A DNA stretch of 64,000 nucleotides, from NCBI RefSeq assembly GCF_030649675.1, contig NZ_JAUTDR010000001.1, forward strand, positions 186,001 to 250,000. The letters run 5' to 3'. Below, in pieces: positions 1 to 9,831 of the stretch; position 1 is the stretch's first letter; every line of letters starts with the position of its first letter. The notes under the pieces are model-generated. The model searched no databases, was not told where the DNA came from, and saw only the letters and a list, made by a program, of their open reading frames with translations. The position numbers and the translations under genes are program-made. This DNA comes from Haliea sp. E1-2-M8 (lineage in GTDB: Bacteria; Pseudomonadota; Gammaproteobacteria; Pseudomonadales; Halieaceae).

Positions 1-1
1 G

Positions 2-1219
2 CAGCTGCGCAGCCGGGACACAGAGTATCCGTTCCGTCAGGACAGCGACTTTCACTACCTCTGCGGATTTCCCGAACCGGATGCGGTGCTGGTGCTGGTG
101 CCCGGTCGCGAGCATGGGGAATATGTTCTGTTCTGCCGCGAACGGGATCCCGGGATGGAACTCTGGCACGGTTATCGCGCGGGGCCCGAGGGCGCGTGCG
201 CTGACTACGGCGCCGATGATGCCTTTCCCGTCGGTGATATCGACGATATTCTGCCGGGGCTGATCGAAGGCCGGGAGCGGGTCTATTACTCCATGGGGCG
301 CAGTACCGACTATGACCGCCGGGTCATGGCCTGGGTGAATCTGATTCGCAGCAAGGAGTCCAGCGGTGCGGTGCCGCCGGGGGAATTTACCGATCTCGAC
401 CATATGCTGCACGACCTGCGGCTGAAAAAGAGCGCGGCTGAGCTGCGGCTGCTGGCCCACGCCGGGGAGATTACCGCCCGCGCCCATTGCCGGGCCATGC
501 GCCATGCCCGCCCGGGGGTTTTTGAGTACCAGCTCGAGGCTGAGCTGTTGCATGAATTCGCCAGCGGCGGCGCCCGTCAACCGGCGTATCCAAGCATTGT
601 TGGCAGCGGCCCCAACAGCTGCATCCTGCACTACACCGAAAATGGCCGCGCCCTGCGCAAAGGGGACCTGGTGCTGATCGATGCGGGCTGCGAGTATCAG
701 GGCTACGCTGCGGATGTTACCCGCACCTTTCCGGTGAGCGGACGCTTCAGCCGCCAGCAGCGCGCCATCTACAGCATTGTGCTGGAGGCGCAGCAGGCCG
801 CGATTGCGGCGGTGCGCCCGGGCAATCACTGGAACGCGCCCCACGAAGCAACCGTGGAGGTTATTACCCGGGGTCTGCGCGATCTCGGCCTGCTGCAGGG
901 TGAGGTGCAGGAATTGGTCGCCGCTGAAGCCTACAAGGAGTTCTATATGCATCGAGCCGGCCACTGGCTGGGTCTGGATGTCCACGATGTCGGCGACTAC
1001 CGCGTTGCCGGGGAATGGCGGCAGCTCGAACCCGGTATGGTGCTGACGGTTGAGCCGGGGATTTATATCGCCCCTGACAACACACGGGTGGCGCCGCGCT
1101 GGCGCGGCATCGGCATCAGGATCGAGGACGATGTGGTGGTAACCGACGCCGGTTGCCAGGTATTGACCGACGGCGTGCCGCGCCAGCCCGACGCGATTGA
1201 AGCGCTGATGGCAGGCTGA
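2..1219 (+). CDS. pepP: Xaa-Pro aminopeptidase (aminopeptidase P), 5' end outside window
   Basis: Cytosolic M24-family metallopeptidase that removes an N-terminal residue preceding proline. The reading frame is open from the first bases, so the start lies left of the window and about 405 residues are visible. The C-terminal pita-bread fold is complete: the two metal-binding Asp lie in IDAGCEYQGYAADVTRTFP, the metal His in HRAGHWLGLDVHD, and the Glu ligands in TVEPGIY and IRIEDDV. The N-terminal domain is partly present (EYPFRQDSDFHYLCGFPEP is typical of PepP). ubiH starts 5 bases after the stop, so the genes are probably cotranscribed, as in many gammaproteobacteria. Identification is firm; only the start is missing. 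Confidence 0.95.
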   Translation, partial: QLRSRDTEYPFRQDSDFHYLCGFPEPDAVLVLVPGREHGEYVLFCRERDPGMELWHGYRAGPEGACADYGADDAFPVGDIDDILPGLIEGRERVYYSMGRSTDYDRRVMAWVNLIRSKESSGAVPPGEFTDLDHMLHDLRLKKSAAELRLLAHAGEITARAHCRAMRHARPGVFEYQLEAELLHEFASGGARQPAYPSIVGSGPNSCILHYTENGRALRKGDLVLIDAGCEYQGYAADVTRTFPVSGRFSRQQRAIYSIVLEAQQAAIAAVRPGNHWNAPHEATVEVITRGLRDLGLLQGEVQELVAAEAYKEFYMHRAGHWLGLDVHDVGDYRVAGEWRQLEPGMVLTVEPGIYIAPDNTRVAPRWRGIGIRIEDDVVVTDAGCQVLTDGVPRQPDAIEALMAG

Positions 1220-1224
1220 GCAAA

Positions 1225-2460
1225 ATGACCGAACAGCGGGACATTGTGATAGCGGGTGGCGGCATGGTGGGCATAAGCCTCGCCCTGGAGCTGGGCCGGC
1301 TGCTGCCGGCAACGAGCCGCATCACGCTGGTGGAAGGCTTCACCCTGCCGCCGCCGGCCAGCTCGGCACCGGATTACCATCCGTCATTCGATGCCCGCTC
1401 CACGGCCCTGAGCTACAGCTCGCAACTGATCTACCAGGCCATGGGGCTGTGGCCGGCACTGCAGCGCTGGCTGTGCCCCATCAGCACCATTCACGTGTCC
1501 AGCCGCGGGCACTTTGGCAGCACCCTGCTGCGGGCCGCGGACTATGGCTGGCAGGCGCTGGGGCACGTGGTTGAGAATCCGTGGCTGGGCCAGACCCTGC
1601 TGCACGCGTTGCGCGGGCAGGGCCGGGTGGAACTGCTGAATCCGGCGCAAGTGGTCGCCGCCACGGCGGTCAGCGGCGGGGTCGATCTGGCACTGGAAGG
1701 CACTACTCCGGCGCGCCTGCACACGGCTCTGCTGGTGGTTGCCGATGGGGCGGATTCCGGGTTGCGCCAGGGCCTGGGCGTCAGCAGCAGTGAAAAGACC
1801 TATCGTCAGCACGCCCTGATTTGCAATATCGCCACCGCGCAGCCGCACAGCGGCTGCGCCTTCGAGCGCTTTACCGACGAGGGGCCGCTGGCGCTATTGC
1901 CGCTGCTGCCCGCCGCAGGCAGCAGCAACCGCAGTGCCCTGGTGTGGACCCTGCCCCCGGAGCGGGCGGAGAGCCTGCTAGGCTGTACCGACGATAAGTT
2001 CCTGGCGGCCCTGCAACAGCGCTTTGGCTACCGCCTCGGGCGCCTGCTGCAAGCCGGTGCGCGTCAGGCTTATCCGCTGTCCCTGCGGCACTGCGAAGAA
2101 CAGGTGCGGGCCGGTGTGGTGGTCATGGGCAATGCCGCCCATGCCCTGCATCCCGTGGCGGGGCAGGGTTTCAACCTGGCCCTGCGCGATATTGCCGCCC
2201 TGGGCCGGGTACTGGCGCCGGCGGTGGCTGCCGGAGCGAGCCCGGGCTCGCTGTCGGTGCTGCAGCGTTACCGGGAGCATCAGCGCGAGGACCAGCTGCG
2301 GACCATCCAGTTCAGCGACCGGCTGCCCGCCCTGTTCATGCACTCTGACCCGATGCTGGCGCTGGCCCGGGACCTCGCCCTGTCCGGCCTGGACTGGGCG
2401 GCACCGCTGAAACGGGCTTTCGTCGAGCACGCCGCTGGCCTGGAGGCCACCCGTGGCTGA
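1225..2460 (+). CDS. ubiH: 2-octaprenyl-6-methoxyphenol hydroxylase UbiH
   Basis: FAD-dependent monooxygenase of ubiquinone biosynthesis (C1 hydroxylation of the polyprenyl ring). 411 residues, usual for the family. The N-terminal dinucleotide-binding motif AGGGMVGISLALEL binds FAD; the second FAD motif GNAAHALHPVAGQGFNLALRD is near residue 305. Start ATG lies 5 bases after pepP, and the stop overlaps the GTG start of the next hydroxylase gene. UbiH and UbiI are paralogues; position directly after pepP and the NAAHALHPVAGQGFNL wording favour UbiH here, with the exact regiospecificity inferred rather than seen. Confidence 0.88.
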   Translation: MTEQRDIVIAGGGMVGISLALELGRLLPATSRITLVEGFTLPPPASSAPDYHPSFDARSTALSYSSQLIYQAMGLWPALQRWLCPISTIHVSSRGHFGSTLLRAADYGWQALGHVVENPWLGQTLLHALRGQGRVELLNPAQVVAATAVSGGVDLALEGTTPARLHTALLVVADGADSGLRQGLGVSSSEKTYRQHALICNIATAQPHSGCAFERFTDEGPLALLPLLPAAGSSNRSALVWTLPPERAESLLGCTDDKFLAALQQRFGYRLGRLLQAGARQAYPLSLRHCEEQVRAGVVVMGNAAHALHPVAGQGFNLALRDIAALGRVLAPAVAAGASPGSLSVLQRYREHQREDQLRTIQFSDRLPALFMHSDPMLALARDLALSGLDWAAPLKRAFVEHAAGLEATRG

Positions 2461-3679
2461 GCTGCCGGGCTGCGATGTGGCAATTGTCGGTGCCGGCATT
2501 GCCGGTAGCGCGCTGGCGCTGGGCTTGTCGGGGCACGGCTTGTCGGTGACGGTAATCGAGGCGCAGCCCCTCGATTCCGGGCCGCTGCCCGCAGGCCTGG
2601 AGCTGGAGGATTTCGACCCACGGGTGGTGGCGTTGAACCCCAGGTCGCAGGATCTGCTGGAGCAGTGGGGTGCCTGGCAGGGTGTCGTGGACTACCGCAG
2701 CTGCGCCTATCGGCATATGACGGTGTGGGATGCAGACGGCACCGGCGCGATTGATTTTGACTGCAGCGACGTCGGCGCCATCGCTCTCGGCCATATAGTG
2801 GAGAACCGGGCGTTGGTCCGCTCCCTGCTCGCCCGGCTGCAGGCCGCAGCGGATGTTCGCCTGCTCGCGCCCGAGCGGCTGCAGGCCTGTAGCCGCGAAG
2901 GGGCGGGTGGCATGCTGCTGCAGCTGGAATCCGGGAGCCAGCTGCGGGCGGGGCTGGTAGTGGCCGCCGACGGCGCCCTGTCCAGAGTGCGGGAATTGCT
3001 CGACTTCCGTACCCGCGAGTGGGACTACGGCCACCACGCCATCGTCGCCACGGTACAGGTAGAGCAGGATCACCGGGCCACCGCGTGGCAGCGCTTCCTG
3101 CCCACCGGGCCGCTGGCGTTCCTGCCCCTGCCCGGAACCGCCAGGGCGCATTACTGCTCGCTGGTCTGGTCCATCGATTCGGACCGGGTAGAGGGGCTCA
3201 TGAATATGGCCGAAGAAGAGTTCTGCCTCGCTCTCGGACGGGCCTTTGAGCAGCGTCTCGGCAAGGTGCTGGCCTGCTCCCGGCGCTATTCGTTTCCGTT
3301 GCGCCAGCGCCATGCGCTGGACTATGTGCAGCCCGGAGCGGCTCTGGTAGCCGATGCCGCGCACACCATCCACCCCCTCGCGGGCCAGGGGATCAACCTG
3401 GGTTTGCAGGATGTTGCCGTGCTGGCGGAGGAGTTGTTGCGTGCCCGGCAGCGGGGCGAGGCACCGGGAAGTCTGACGGTACTGAAGCGCTACCAGCGCC
3501 GCCGCAAGGGCGAGAACCTGGCCATGATGGTAGCCATGGACGGTTTCAAGCGCCTGTTCGAGCAGCCCGCGCTGCCGCTGCGCTGGTTGCGCAACGCGGG
3601 CATGCGCGGGGTGGATCGAGCGCGCCCGCTGAAGCAGCGGCTGATGCAGCAGGCCATGGGCGTAGCGGAGCGCGACTAG
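2453..3679 (+). CDS. ubiI: UbiI/VisC-type FAD-dependent ubiquinone hydroxylase
   Basis: Second flavin monooxygenase of ubiquinone biosynthesis, probably the C5 hydroxylase UbiI (VisC). 408 residues with FAD motif VGAGIAGSALALGLSGHG at the N-terminus and ADAAHTIHPLAGQGINLGLQD near residue 300. The GTG start is inside the last codons of ubiH (8-base overlap), which implies translational coupling. It is a paralogue of the upstream gene, so assignment as UbiI rather than UbiF is by gene order (pepP-ubiH-ubiI) and is less sure than the family call. Confidence 0.82.
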   Translation: MAELPGCDVAIVGAGIAGSALALGLSGHGLSVTVIEAQPLDSGPLPAGLELEDFDPRVVALNPRSQDLLEQWGAWQGVVDYRSCAYRHMTVWDADGTGAIDFDCSDVGAIALGHIVENRALVRSLLARLQAAADVRLLAPERLQACSREGAGGMLLQLESGSQLRAGLVVAADGALSRVRELLDFRTREWDYGHHAIVATVQVEQDHRATAWQRFLPTGPLAFLPLPGTARAHYCSLVWSIDSDRVEGLMNMAEEEFCLALGRAFEQRLGKVLACSRRYSFPLRQRHALDYVQPGAALVADAAHTIHPLAGQGINLGLQDVAVLAEELLRARQRGEAPGSLTVLKRYQRRRKGENLAMMVAMDGFKRLFEQPALPLRWLRNAGMRGVDRARPLKQRLMQQAMGVAERD

Positions 3680-3699
3680 CCGGCTTCTGCAACCGCTGA

Positions 3700-3727
3700 T
3701 TGTTTTTCATGGTCCTGCCGTTAGAAT
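3700..3727 (+). promoter_or_regulatory. candidate sigma70 promoter of gcvH
   Basis: TTGTTT, 16-base spacer, TAGAAT, placed in the 99-base gap before gcvH. The -10 matches consensus at five of six bases; the -35 is weak. Confidence 0.35.
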
Positions 3728-3778
3728 GTGGCCTTGCCAGCCCCGGCGGCCGCCGGATCCCGAACGAGAGGATGCACC

Positions 3779-4168
3779 ATGAGCCAGACCCCCAGTGAAC
3801 TGAAATACGCCAGCAGCCATGAGTGGGCGCGCCTCGAGGAAGATGGCACGGTGACCATCGGCATCACCGACCACGCCCAGGAGGCCCTGGGCGACGTGGT
3901 TTTTGTCGAGCTTCCGGAAGTGGGCGACCGCCTGGCGGCGGGGGACGAGGCCGGTGTGGTGGAATCCGTCAAGGCCGCTTCCGACATCTACGCGCCGCTC
4001 AGCGGTGAGGTCATCGCGATCAACGATACCCTGGAGGACGAGCCGGAAACGGTCAACGGGAACCCGTACAACGATGGCTGGTTCTTTCGTATCCAGCCCG
4101 ACGATAGCAACGAACTGGAAAACCTGCTGAGTGCGGAGGATTACACCGAGCACTGTGCCGACGAGTGA
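3779..4168 (+). CDS. gcvH: glycine cleavage system H protein
   Basis: Lipoyl carrier that shuttles the aminomethyl group between the P, T and L proteins of the glycine cleavage complex. 129 residues, the usual size. The lipoylated lysine is the K of [17 protein letters not shown]. The start chosen (ATG at 3779) follows a GAGAGG ribosome site; an upstream in-frame start would add 17 residues unlike any H protein. No gcvT or gcvP is seen in the window, so H is encoded apart from its partners or they lie outside it. The stop overlaps the GTG start of rlmI. Confidence 0.95.
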   Translation: MSQTPSELKYASSHEWARLEEDGTVTIGITDHAQEALGDVVFVELPEVGDRLAAGDEAGVVESVKAASDIYAPLSGEVIAINDTLEDEPETVNGNPYNDGWFFRIQPDDSNELENLLSAEDYTEHCADE

Positions 4169-5364
4169 CCGCCGACCTGTTCCTGCGTCCCGGCGCTGAC
4201 CGCCGCCTCGGGGCGGGTCATCTCTGGGTCTATTCCAACGAAATTGATGTCCAGCGCAGCCCCTTGCAGGCATTTACTGCCGGCGACCGCGTGGCGGTGC
4301 GCAAGGCCGACGGCGTTCTGCTGGGCTCGGCCTACATGGAGCCCCAGGCACTGATCTGCGCCAGGCTCTACGCTCACGGCGAGGATCGGGCCCTGAATGC
4401 CCCCTTGCTGCAGGCGCTGGCGGCGCGCGCCCTGGCCAGCCGCGAGGCGCTGTTGGCGGATGCCTGTTACCGCTTGATCTATGGCGACAGCGACGGCATA
4501 CCGGGGCTGGTGGTGGACCGGTTTGGCGACTATCTGGTGCTGCAGTTCCACAACGCCGGCATCGAGTGCTACGAGGCGGAGATTGTGGCGGCCCTGGTCG
4601 CGCTACTGGAGCCGGCGGGCATTCTGTTGCGGGCCGACAGCCGCAGCCGCCGCGAGCAGAACCTGCCGGAGCGGATTGAGGTGGTCTACGGGGAGGTGCC
4701 AGAGACGGTGCCGCTGCGGGAAAACGGTGTGTCCTTTCAGGTGCCAGTATTCCAGGGCCAGAAGACCGGCTGGTTCTATGACCATCGCATGGCCCGCGCG
4801 CGATTGGCCGCCTACGCACCGGGCAAGCGGGTGCTGGACGTCTACAGCTATATCGGTGGCTGGGGCATCCAGGCCGCCGTCTTCGGCGCCAGTGAGGTGC
4901 ACTTTGTAGACAGCTCGGCGACGGCGCTGGAGGGCGTACGCGGCAACGCTCGCCTGAACGGCTTGGAGGACAGGGTTCAGCTGCGCCAGGGACCGGCGGC
5001 CGAGACCCTGCAGGCGCTGCAGCATGAGGGCGAGACCTTCGACCTGGTGATTCTGGATCCCCCCGCGTTTATCCAGCGCCGCAAGGACATCAAGAAGGGC
5101 ATCAAGGCCTACCAGCGGATCAATGAGCTGGGGCTCAGGCTGCTGCGGCCCGGCGGGGTCCTGGTGTCCGGTTCCTGCTCCATGCACCTGGCCCGGGCGG
5201 ACCTGATGGCCGCCATGCAGGGCGCGGCCCGACGCAGCGGTTGCGAACTGAGGGTACTGGAACAGGGCGGACAGGGGCCGGATCATCCGGTGCACCCGCT
5301 GATCCCGGAAACCGAGTACCTGAAGTCGGTGTTTGCCCGCCGCCTCAGCCCCGCAGGGATATGA
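4165..5364 (+). CDS. rlmI: 23S rRNA m5C1962 methyltransferase RlmI-like
   Basis: SAM-dependent class I methyltransferase, predicted to make m5C in 23S rRNA. 399 residues: an N-terminal PUA domain ([10 protein letters not shown] motif near residue 18), an intervening RlmI-like EEHEE region, and a Rossmann domain with [20 protein letters not shown] as the SAM motif and [19 protein letters not shown] as the catalytic loop; GSCSMH carries the second conserved Cys. GTG start overlaps the gcvH stop by 4 bases. The 3' end overlaps the convergent HAD gene by 20 bases. Confidence 0.9.
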   Translation: MTADLFLRPGADRRLGAGHLWVYSNEIDVQRSPLQAFTAGDRVAVRKADGVLLGSAYMEPQALICARLYAHGEDRALNAPLLQALAARALASREALLADACYRLIYGDSDGIPGLVVDRFGDYLVLQFHNAGIECYEAEIVAALVALLEPAGILLRADSRSRREQNLPERIEVVYGEVPETVPLRENGVSFQVPVFQGQKTGWFYDHRMARARLAAYAPGKRVLDVYSYIGGWGIQAAVFGASEVHFVDSSATALEGVRGNARLNGLEDRVQLRQGPAAETLQALQHEGETFDLVILDPPAFIQRRKDIKKGIKAYQRINELGLRLLRPGGVLVSGSCSMHLARADLMAAMQGAARRSGCELRVLEQGGQGPDHPVHPLIPETEYLKSVFARRLSPAGI

Positions 5365-6001
5365 TCGGCCAGTTGGCTTCCAGAGCCCGCGCTTTCAGGG
5401 TCGGGTCCGGGTCCACCGCCACCGCGTAATCCACTTGCTCCAGCAGGGGCAGGTCATTGTGGGAGTCGCTGTAAAACCAGCTCCCCGCCAAATCCAATTG
5501 TTGCTGCTGCAGCCAGGCCTGCAGGCGCAGTACCTTGCCACTGTGGTAGGACGGAATGCCGACCGGTTCCCCGGTATACCGCCCTTCGCTGATCTCCGCC
5601 TCGCAGGCCAGCAGGTCGGTGATACCGAGCGCGTCGACAATGGGGCGCGTGATGAAGTGGTTGGTCGCGGTGATGACCAGCAGCCGGTGGCGCTGGCGCC
5701 GGTGGCTGTCGATCAGGCGCAGTGCCTGCGGCAGCATGATGGGTTCGATCTTCTCCCGCATGAATTGCCGGTGCAGCGGCGCCAGCTCCTCCGGCGAGCG
5801 CCCTTTGAGCGGCCCCAGGGCAAAGCGCAGGTAGGCGTCAATGTCCAGGGCGCCGGCCTGGTAATCGCGGTAGAAACGCTCGTTGTCACGGGCAAAGGAA
5901 TCACCGTCCACCAGAGCCTGTTCACAGACGAATTGTCCCCACAGGTTGTCGCTGTCGCCGCCGATCAGGGTGTTGTCGAGGTCAAAAATGGCAAGAGTCA
6001 T
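5345..6001 (-). CDS. HAD-superfamily IB phosphatase (SerB-like)
   Basis: Predicted cytosolic phosphohydrolase of the HAD IB subclass (phosphoserine phosphatase/CicA-like). 218 residues from the ATG giving MTLAIFDLDNTLIGGDSD: motif I is DLDNT, motif II is the T of VITATNHF, motif III/IV is YSDSHNDLPLLE. An upstream in-frame Met at 6016 would add five residues and is less likely because family members begin directly at the first strand. Substrate unknown. Orthologues sit next to rppH-ptsP in Pseudomonas-like genomes, which agrees with its divergent position here. Confidence 0.85.
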   Translation of the reverse strand: MTLAIFDLDNTLIGGDSDNLWGQFVCEQALVDGDSFARDNERFYRDYQAGALDIDAYLRFALGPLKGRSPEELAPLHRQFMREKIEPIMLPQALRLIDSHRRQRHRLLVITATNHFITRPIVDALGITDLLACEAEISEGRYTGEPVGIPSYHSGKVLRLQAWLQQQQLDLAGSWFYSDSHNDLPLLEQVDYAVAVDPDPTLKARALEANWPIISLRG

Positions 6002-6109
6002 GGCTTCTCCAGGCAACCGCGGAGGATAGCGCGGCGAGCGCCCCGAGTAAATTTCCCGGCGGCCGGAAATTGTGGAACAATGGTCCGCCTGATAAGAAGG
6101 TAGCTATTG

Positions 6110-6604
6110 GTGATCGATTCAGATGGATTCAGGGCTAACGTAGGCATAGTGCTGGCCAATGACGCCGGCCAACTACTGTGGGCCCGGCGCGTGGGCGGCA
6201 GGGATGCCTGGCAGTTTCCGCAGGGCGGGATCAACCCGGGTGAATCTGCCGAGCAGGCCCTCTACCGCGAGCTGGAAGAAGAAGTCGGGCTGACCGAGGA
6301 CGCGGTCCGGGTGGTCGCCGCAACCCGCGGCTGGCTGCGCTACCGATTGCCCCGGCGTTTTATCCGCAAGGGGCAGAAGCCGGTCTGCATCGGCCAGAAG
6401 CAAAAATGGTTCCTGCTCCACCTGCGGACTGCCGATGATGCCGTTCGCCTGGATGGCAACGGCAAGCCGGAGTTCGACCACTGGCAGTGGGTCAGTTACT
6501 GGTATCCGCTGAACCAGGTGGTCGCATTCAAACGCGAGGTCTACCGGCGCGCCCTCAAGGAGCTGGCGCCACCGCTGGCCCGCATCACCCGGGACCACAG
6601 CTGA
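6110..6604 (+). CDS. rppH: RNA pyrophosphohydrolase RppH
   Basis: Nudix hydrolase that converts the 5' triphosphate of mRNA to monophosphate and so starts RNase E decay. 164 residues. Nudix box [23 protein letters not shown] is complete with the catalytic REXXEE. I start at the GTG at 6110 because the product then begins [14 protein letters not shown], matching the family; a TTG one codon upstream is the alternative. The stop overlaps the start of ptsP (TGATG), as in the conserved rppH-ptsP pair. Confidence 0.93.
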   Translation: MIDSDGFRANVGIVLANDAGQLLWARRVGGRDAWQFPQGGINPGESAEQALYRELEEEVGLTEDAVRVVAATRGWLRYRLPRRFIRKGQKPVCIGQKQKWFLLHLRTADDAVRLDGNGKPEFDHWQWVSYWYPLNQVVAFKREVYRRALKELAPPLARITRDHS

Positions 6605-8886
6605 TGGCGGCAATGATGCTGGAGACACTCCGCAACATTGTGCAGGAGGTAAATGCCGCCGAGGGGCTTAACGATGCCCTGGAAATCATCGTCAAGCGCG
6701 TTCGCGATGCCATGGGCACCGAAGTCTGCAGTGTCTATATGCGCGACGAACACAGCGGGCGCCTGGTATTTCGCGCCACCGAGGGTCTGAATGCGCTGCA
6801 GATCGGCGAGGCCAGTCTGGCCCCGGGGGAGGGGCTGGTGGGCCTGGTGGCCAGCCGCGAGGAGCCGGTCAACCTGGAGGATGCCGAGAGCCACCCCAGG
6901 TTCCAGCTGCTCAAGGGCCTCGGCGAGGAATCCTTCCACGCCTTTCTCGGCGTGCCGATTATCCACCAGCGCGACGTGTTGGGCGTGCTCGTCATCCAGC
7001 AGGCGAAGCGGCGCCGCTTCGATGAAAGCGAAGAAGCCTTTCTGGTTACCATGTCGGCCCAGTTGGCGGGCGTTATTGCCCACGCCAGGGTTACCGGCGC
7101 GGTACAGGAGGAGCTGCGCGCCGGTGCCGGTGGCCCGGCCCGCATCAATGGTATCGCCGGAGCGCCGGGAGTCGCCATCGGCACCGCGGTGGTGGTGTCC
7201 CCGGTTGCAGACCTGTTTGCGGTACCGCGCAAGCCGGCCGTCAGCCGACGCGACGAACTGCGCGCGTTCAAGGCGGCGCTGGCGGCGGTGCGCACCGATA
7301 TCGAGGCGGTATCGGAGAACCTTCGGGGGGAAATGAGCCCGGAGGACCATGCCCTGTTTGATGTCTATCTGGGGATACTCGGTGACTCTGCCATCGGTGG
7401 CGAGGTCGCCCGTCTGATCAAGGCGGGGCAGTGGGCCCAGGGCGCCCTCAGCGAGGTCATGATCAGGCATATCCGCCATTTCGAGAGGATGGAGCACAGT
7501 TACCTGCGGGAGCGGGCGGTCGACGTCAAGGACCTCGGTACGCGAGTGCTTGCTTACCTGCAGGATGAGGCAAAAAAGGAGCTCAAGTCCTATCCGGAGC
7601 AGACCATTCTGGTGGGCGAGGAACTGACTGCCTCGGCTCTGGGCGAAGTCCCCAGGGAGCGGCTGGTCGGCCTTATCTCGGTGCGCGGCTCCGGCAACTC
7701 GCACGTTGCCATTCTGGCGCGGGCGATGGGGGTGCCGACGGTGATGGGCGCCGTGGACCTGCCCTATACCCGGCTCCAGGACCGGGAAGTGGTGATCGAC
7801 GGCTACAACGGCATCGTCCACCTGAACCCCCTGCCGGAAGTTCGGGCGCGGTTCCAGGCGCTGGCGGACCAGGATAAGGCTGTATCCCGGGATCTGGAAT
7901 CCCTGCGGGATCTGCCCTGCGAGACCCTCGATGGCCACCGCTTGCCTCTCTGGGTCAACACCGGCCTGATGGCTGATGTCACCCGCTCGCTCGAGCAGGG
8001 CGCGGAGGGCGTCGGTCTGTACCGCACCGAAGTCCCCTTCCTGCTGCGTGACCGCTTTCCCAGCGAGGAGGAGCAGCGCCAGATCTATCGCGAGCAGCTG
8101 GAGGCCTTCGCCCCCAGGCCGGTCACCATGCGCACCCTGGACATCGGTGGCGACAAGGCGCTGCCCTATTTCCCGATAGCGGAGGACAACCCCTTCCTGG
8201 GCTGGCGCGGAATTCGCGTCACCCTCGATCATCCGGAGATCTTTCTGGCCCAGGTCCGGGCCATGATCAAGGCCAATGCCGGCCTCGGCAACCTGCGCAT
8301 TCTGCTGCCCATGATCAGCAATATCGCCGAGCTGGAAGAGGCCATGGCGCTGATTCACCGCGGCCACCGGGAGATCGTGCAGGAAGGCACCGACGTGACA
8401 CTGCCGCCCATAGGCGTGATGGTGGAGGTGCCCTCCGCGGTGTATCAGGCCCGCGCCCTGGCGCGGCGGGCGGATTTCCTGTCGGTGGGCAGCAATGACC
8501 TTACCCAGTACCTGCTGGCGGTGGATCGCAACAACTCCAGGGTGGCGGATCTCTATCACTCCTTCCACCCCGCGGTGCTGCAGGCCCTCTGCGCGGTGGT
8601 CGAGGCGGGGCAGGCGGAAGGCAAGCCGGTCAGCATCTGCGGTGAGCTGGCGGGGGATCCGCTGGCCGCCGTGCTGCTGCTGGCGATGGGCTACGAGGTG
8701 CTGTCCATGAACGCGACCGCGCTACCGAGGGTGAAGAAAACCCTGCGCAGCATCACCCGTGCCGATGCCTGTGCTCTGCTGGCGGAGGTCATGCTGCTGG
8801 AGCATTCCGCAGCGGTTCTGCAGCGCCTGCAGCGCCTGATGACCGAGCGGGGGCTACAGCAGTTCGTTCATGCGCCAGTGGCTTGA
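6604..8886 (+). CDS. ptsP: phosphoenolpyruvate-protein phosphotransferase PtsP (nitrogen PTS enzyme I)
   Basis: Enzyme I of the nitrogen-related PTS; autophosphorylates from PEP and passes phosphate to NPr. 760 residues: GAF domain (about 1-165, possible glutamine/2-oxoglutarate sensing), PEP-utiliser N domain (about 175-300), the mobile swivelling domain with the active-site His in GSGNSHVAILARAMGVPTVMG, and the PEP-binding TIM barrel with TMRTLDIGGDKALPY, GSNDLTQYLLAVDRNN and CGELAGDP. Start ATG 6604 overlaps the rppH stop; a second Met at 6613 is possible. The 3' end overlaps the convergent NRDE gene by 19 bases. No NPr or EIIA gene is in the window. Confidence 0.95.
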   Translation: MAAMMLETLRNIVQEVNAAEGLNDALEIIVKRVRDAMGTEVCSVYMRDEHSGRLVFRATEGLNALQIGEASLAPGEGLVGLVASREEPVNLEDAESHPRFQLLKGLGEESFHAFLGVPIIHQRDVLGVLVIQQAKRRRFDESEEAFLVTMSAQLAGVIAHARVTGAVQEELRAGAGGPARINGIAGAPGVAIGTAVVVSPVADLFAVPRKPAVSRRDELRAFKAALAAVRTDIEAVSENLRGEMSPEDHALFDVYLGILGDSAIGGEVARLIKAGQWAQGALSEVMIRHIRHFERMEHSYLRERAVDVKDLGTRVLAYLQDEAKKELKSYPEQTILVGEELTASALGEVPRERLVGLISVRGSGNSHVAILARAMGVPTVMGAVDLPYTRLQDREVVIDGYNGIVHLNPLPEVRARFQALADQDKAVSRDLESLRDLPCETLDGHRLPLWVNTGLMADVTRSLEQGAEGVGLYRTEVPFLLRDRFPSEEEQRQIYREQLEAFAPRPVTMRTLDIGGDKALPYFPIAEDNPFLGWRGIRVTLDHPEIFLAQVRAMIKANAGLGNLRILLPMISNIAELEEAMALIHRGHREIVQEGTDVTLPPIGVMVEVPSAVYQARALARRADFLSVGSNDLTQYLLAVDRNNSRVADLYHSFHPAVLQALCAVVEAGQAEGKPVSICGELAGDPLAAVLLLAMGYEVLSMNATALPRVKKTLRSITRADACALLAEVMLLEHSAAVLQRLQRLMTERGLQQFVHAPVA

Positions 8887-9674
8887 GACGCGGGAGCGCA
8901 ACTGAACGCCACACTGCTGCGCCCGGTTTCGCGGCCGGCCGGGTCGAAACTGAGCTCTTCCCAGCTCGCGGCCAGGCTGCTGCCGGCGCCGCGCTGTAGC
9001 CAGAAGCTGGTTGTCGAGCGGGTCCCGTACTCTTCCGTGACAATAAACTGTGCCGAGAGCTGTCGGTCCATGGCATCGCGCAGGCCCAATGGGTGCAAGT
9101 CATTTTGATCTGCGAGACGCCGGTCCGACACCGCCTGGCGCAACGCATCGTGTGCCAGCGTGGGCGCTTCCAGCAGTGGCGCGAGTCGCGATCTCGCCAG
9201 CGCCAGTTTCGGCCAGGGCGTGTCCAGGCGCGCGTTGCTGAGACCATAGATTCCTGGTGCCAGGGCTTCCGGCCGGTGTTCGCTGCTGCTGTTGCTGAAG
9301 TACCACAGTTGGTTCCCGGCCCCCACCAACAAATTGAATCCGGCGTAGTCTCCGGCCCTTGCCGCCACCTGCCGCAAAAATGCCGCGGGCGAGTCACTGC
9401 CGGTGAGAAAAGCCAGCGGTAACTCCCCTCGGGAACGGGCGGCGGGCAGGGTGCGGTTCGGGTCGCGGTAGTTGGTGATCGCCGCGAAGCGTCCCTGGCG
9501 GGTCACTCCCATCCAGGTGCCACCCGCCTCCAGGTCCCGGCCGGCGAGAAGATCGGGCTGCTCCGGCCAGAAGTCCGAGGGCGCGGTGGGTCGCCGGTGG
9601 AACTCGTCGCGGTTGGCGGCCAGTACCAGGGGGAAGGCGGGTTTTACTTGCCAGGCAAATACGATCAGGCACAT
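8868..9674 (-). CDS. NRDE/TANGO2-family protein
   Basis: 268-residue member of the NRDE (Ser-Arg-rich/TANGO2) family, recognised by the N-terminal MCLIVFAWQ and the NRDE signature in LAANRDEFHRRPTAP, followed by GGTWMGVTRQGRFAAITNYR, which resembles an N-terminal nucleophile hydrolase fold with the Cys2 position. Biochemical role in bacteria is not settled; eukaryotic relatives are linked to haem or lipid handling. It is inserted convergently in the otherwise conserved ptsP-lgt-thyA order. Confidence 0.88.
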   Translation of the reverse strand: MCLIVFAWQVKPAFPLVLAANRDEFHRRPTAPSDFWPEQPDLLAGRDLEAGGTWMGVTRQGRFAAITNYRDPNRTLPAARSRGELPLAFLTGSDSPAAFLRQVAARAGDYAGFNLLVGAGNQLWYFSNSSSEHRPEALAPGIYGLSNARLDTPWPKLALARSRLAPLLEAPTLAHDALRQAVSDRRLADQNDLHPLGLRDAMDRQLSAQFIVTEEYGTRSTTSFWLQRGAGSSLAASWEELSFDPAGRETGRSSVAFSCAPASQATGA

Positions 9675-9831
9675 CGCGGGCTGGGACTCCTTGCATCATG
9701 GATGCATCCTGCCAGCTGCCGCTGCAATTGTGAATCGGGCCCGGGTACACGATAATGAGCGGCCTGACTTGCGGCCGGTCGGGCAGCCATTGCCAGTACC
9801 GCCCGCGGCTACGCATTCAAGACCGGAGATT

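Noticed and set aside
6541-8568. 675-codon open frame on the minus strand
   Set aside because: Runs antisense to the full-length ptsP with no recognisable domain; long antisense frames are expected in GC-rich DNA.
9472-9831. Upstream extension of the lgt frame
   Set aside because: Antisense to the NRDE gene and not hydrophobic; Lgt begins at the ATG at 9832.
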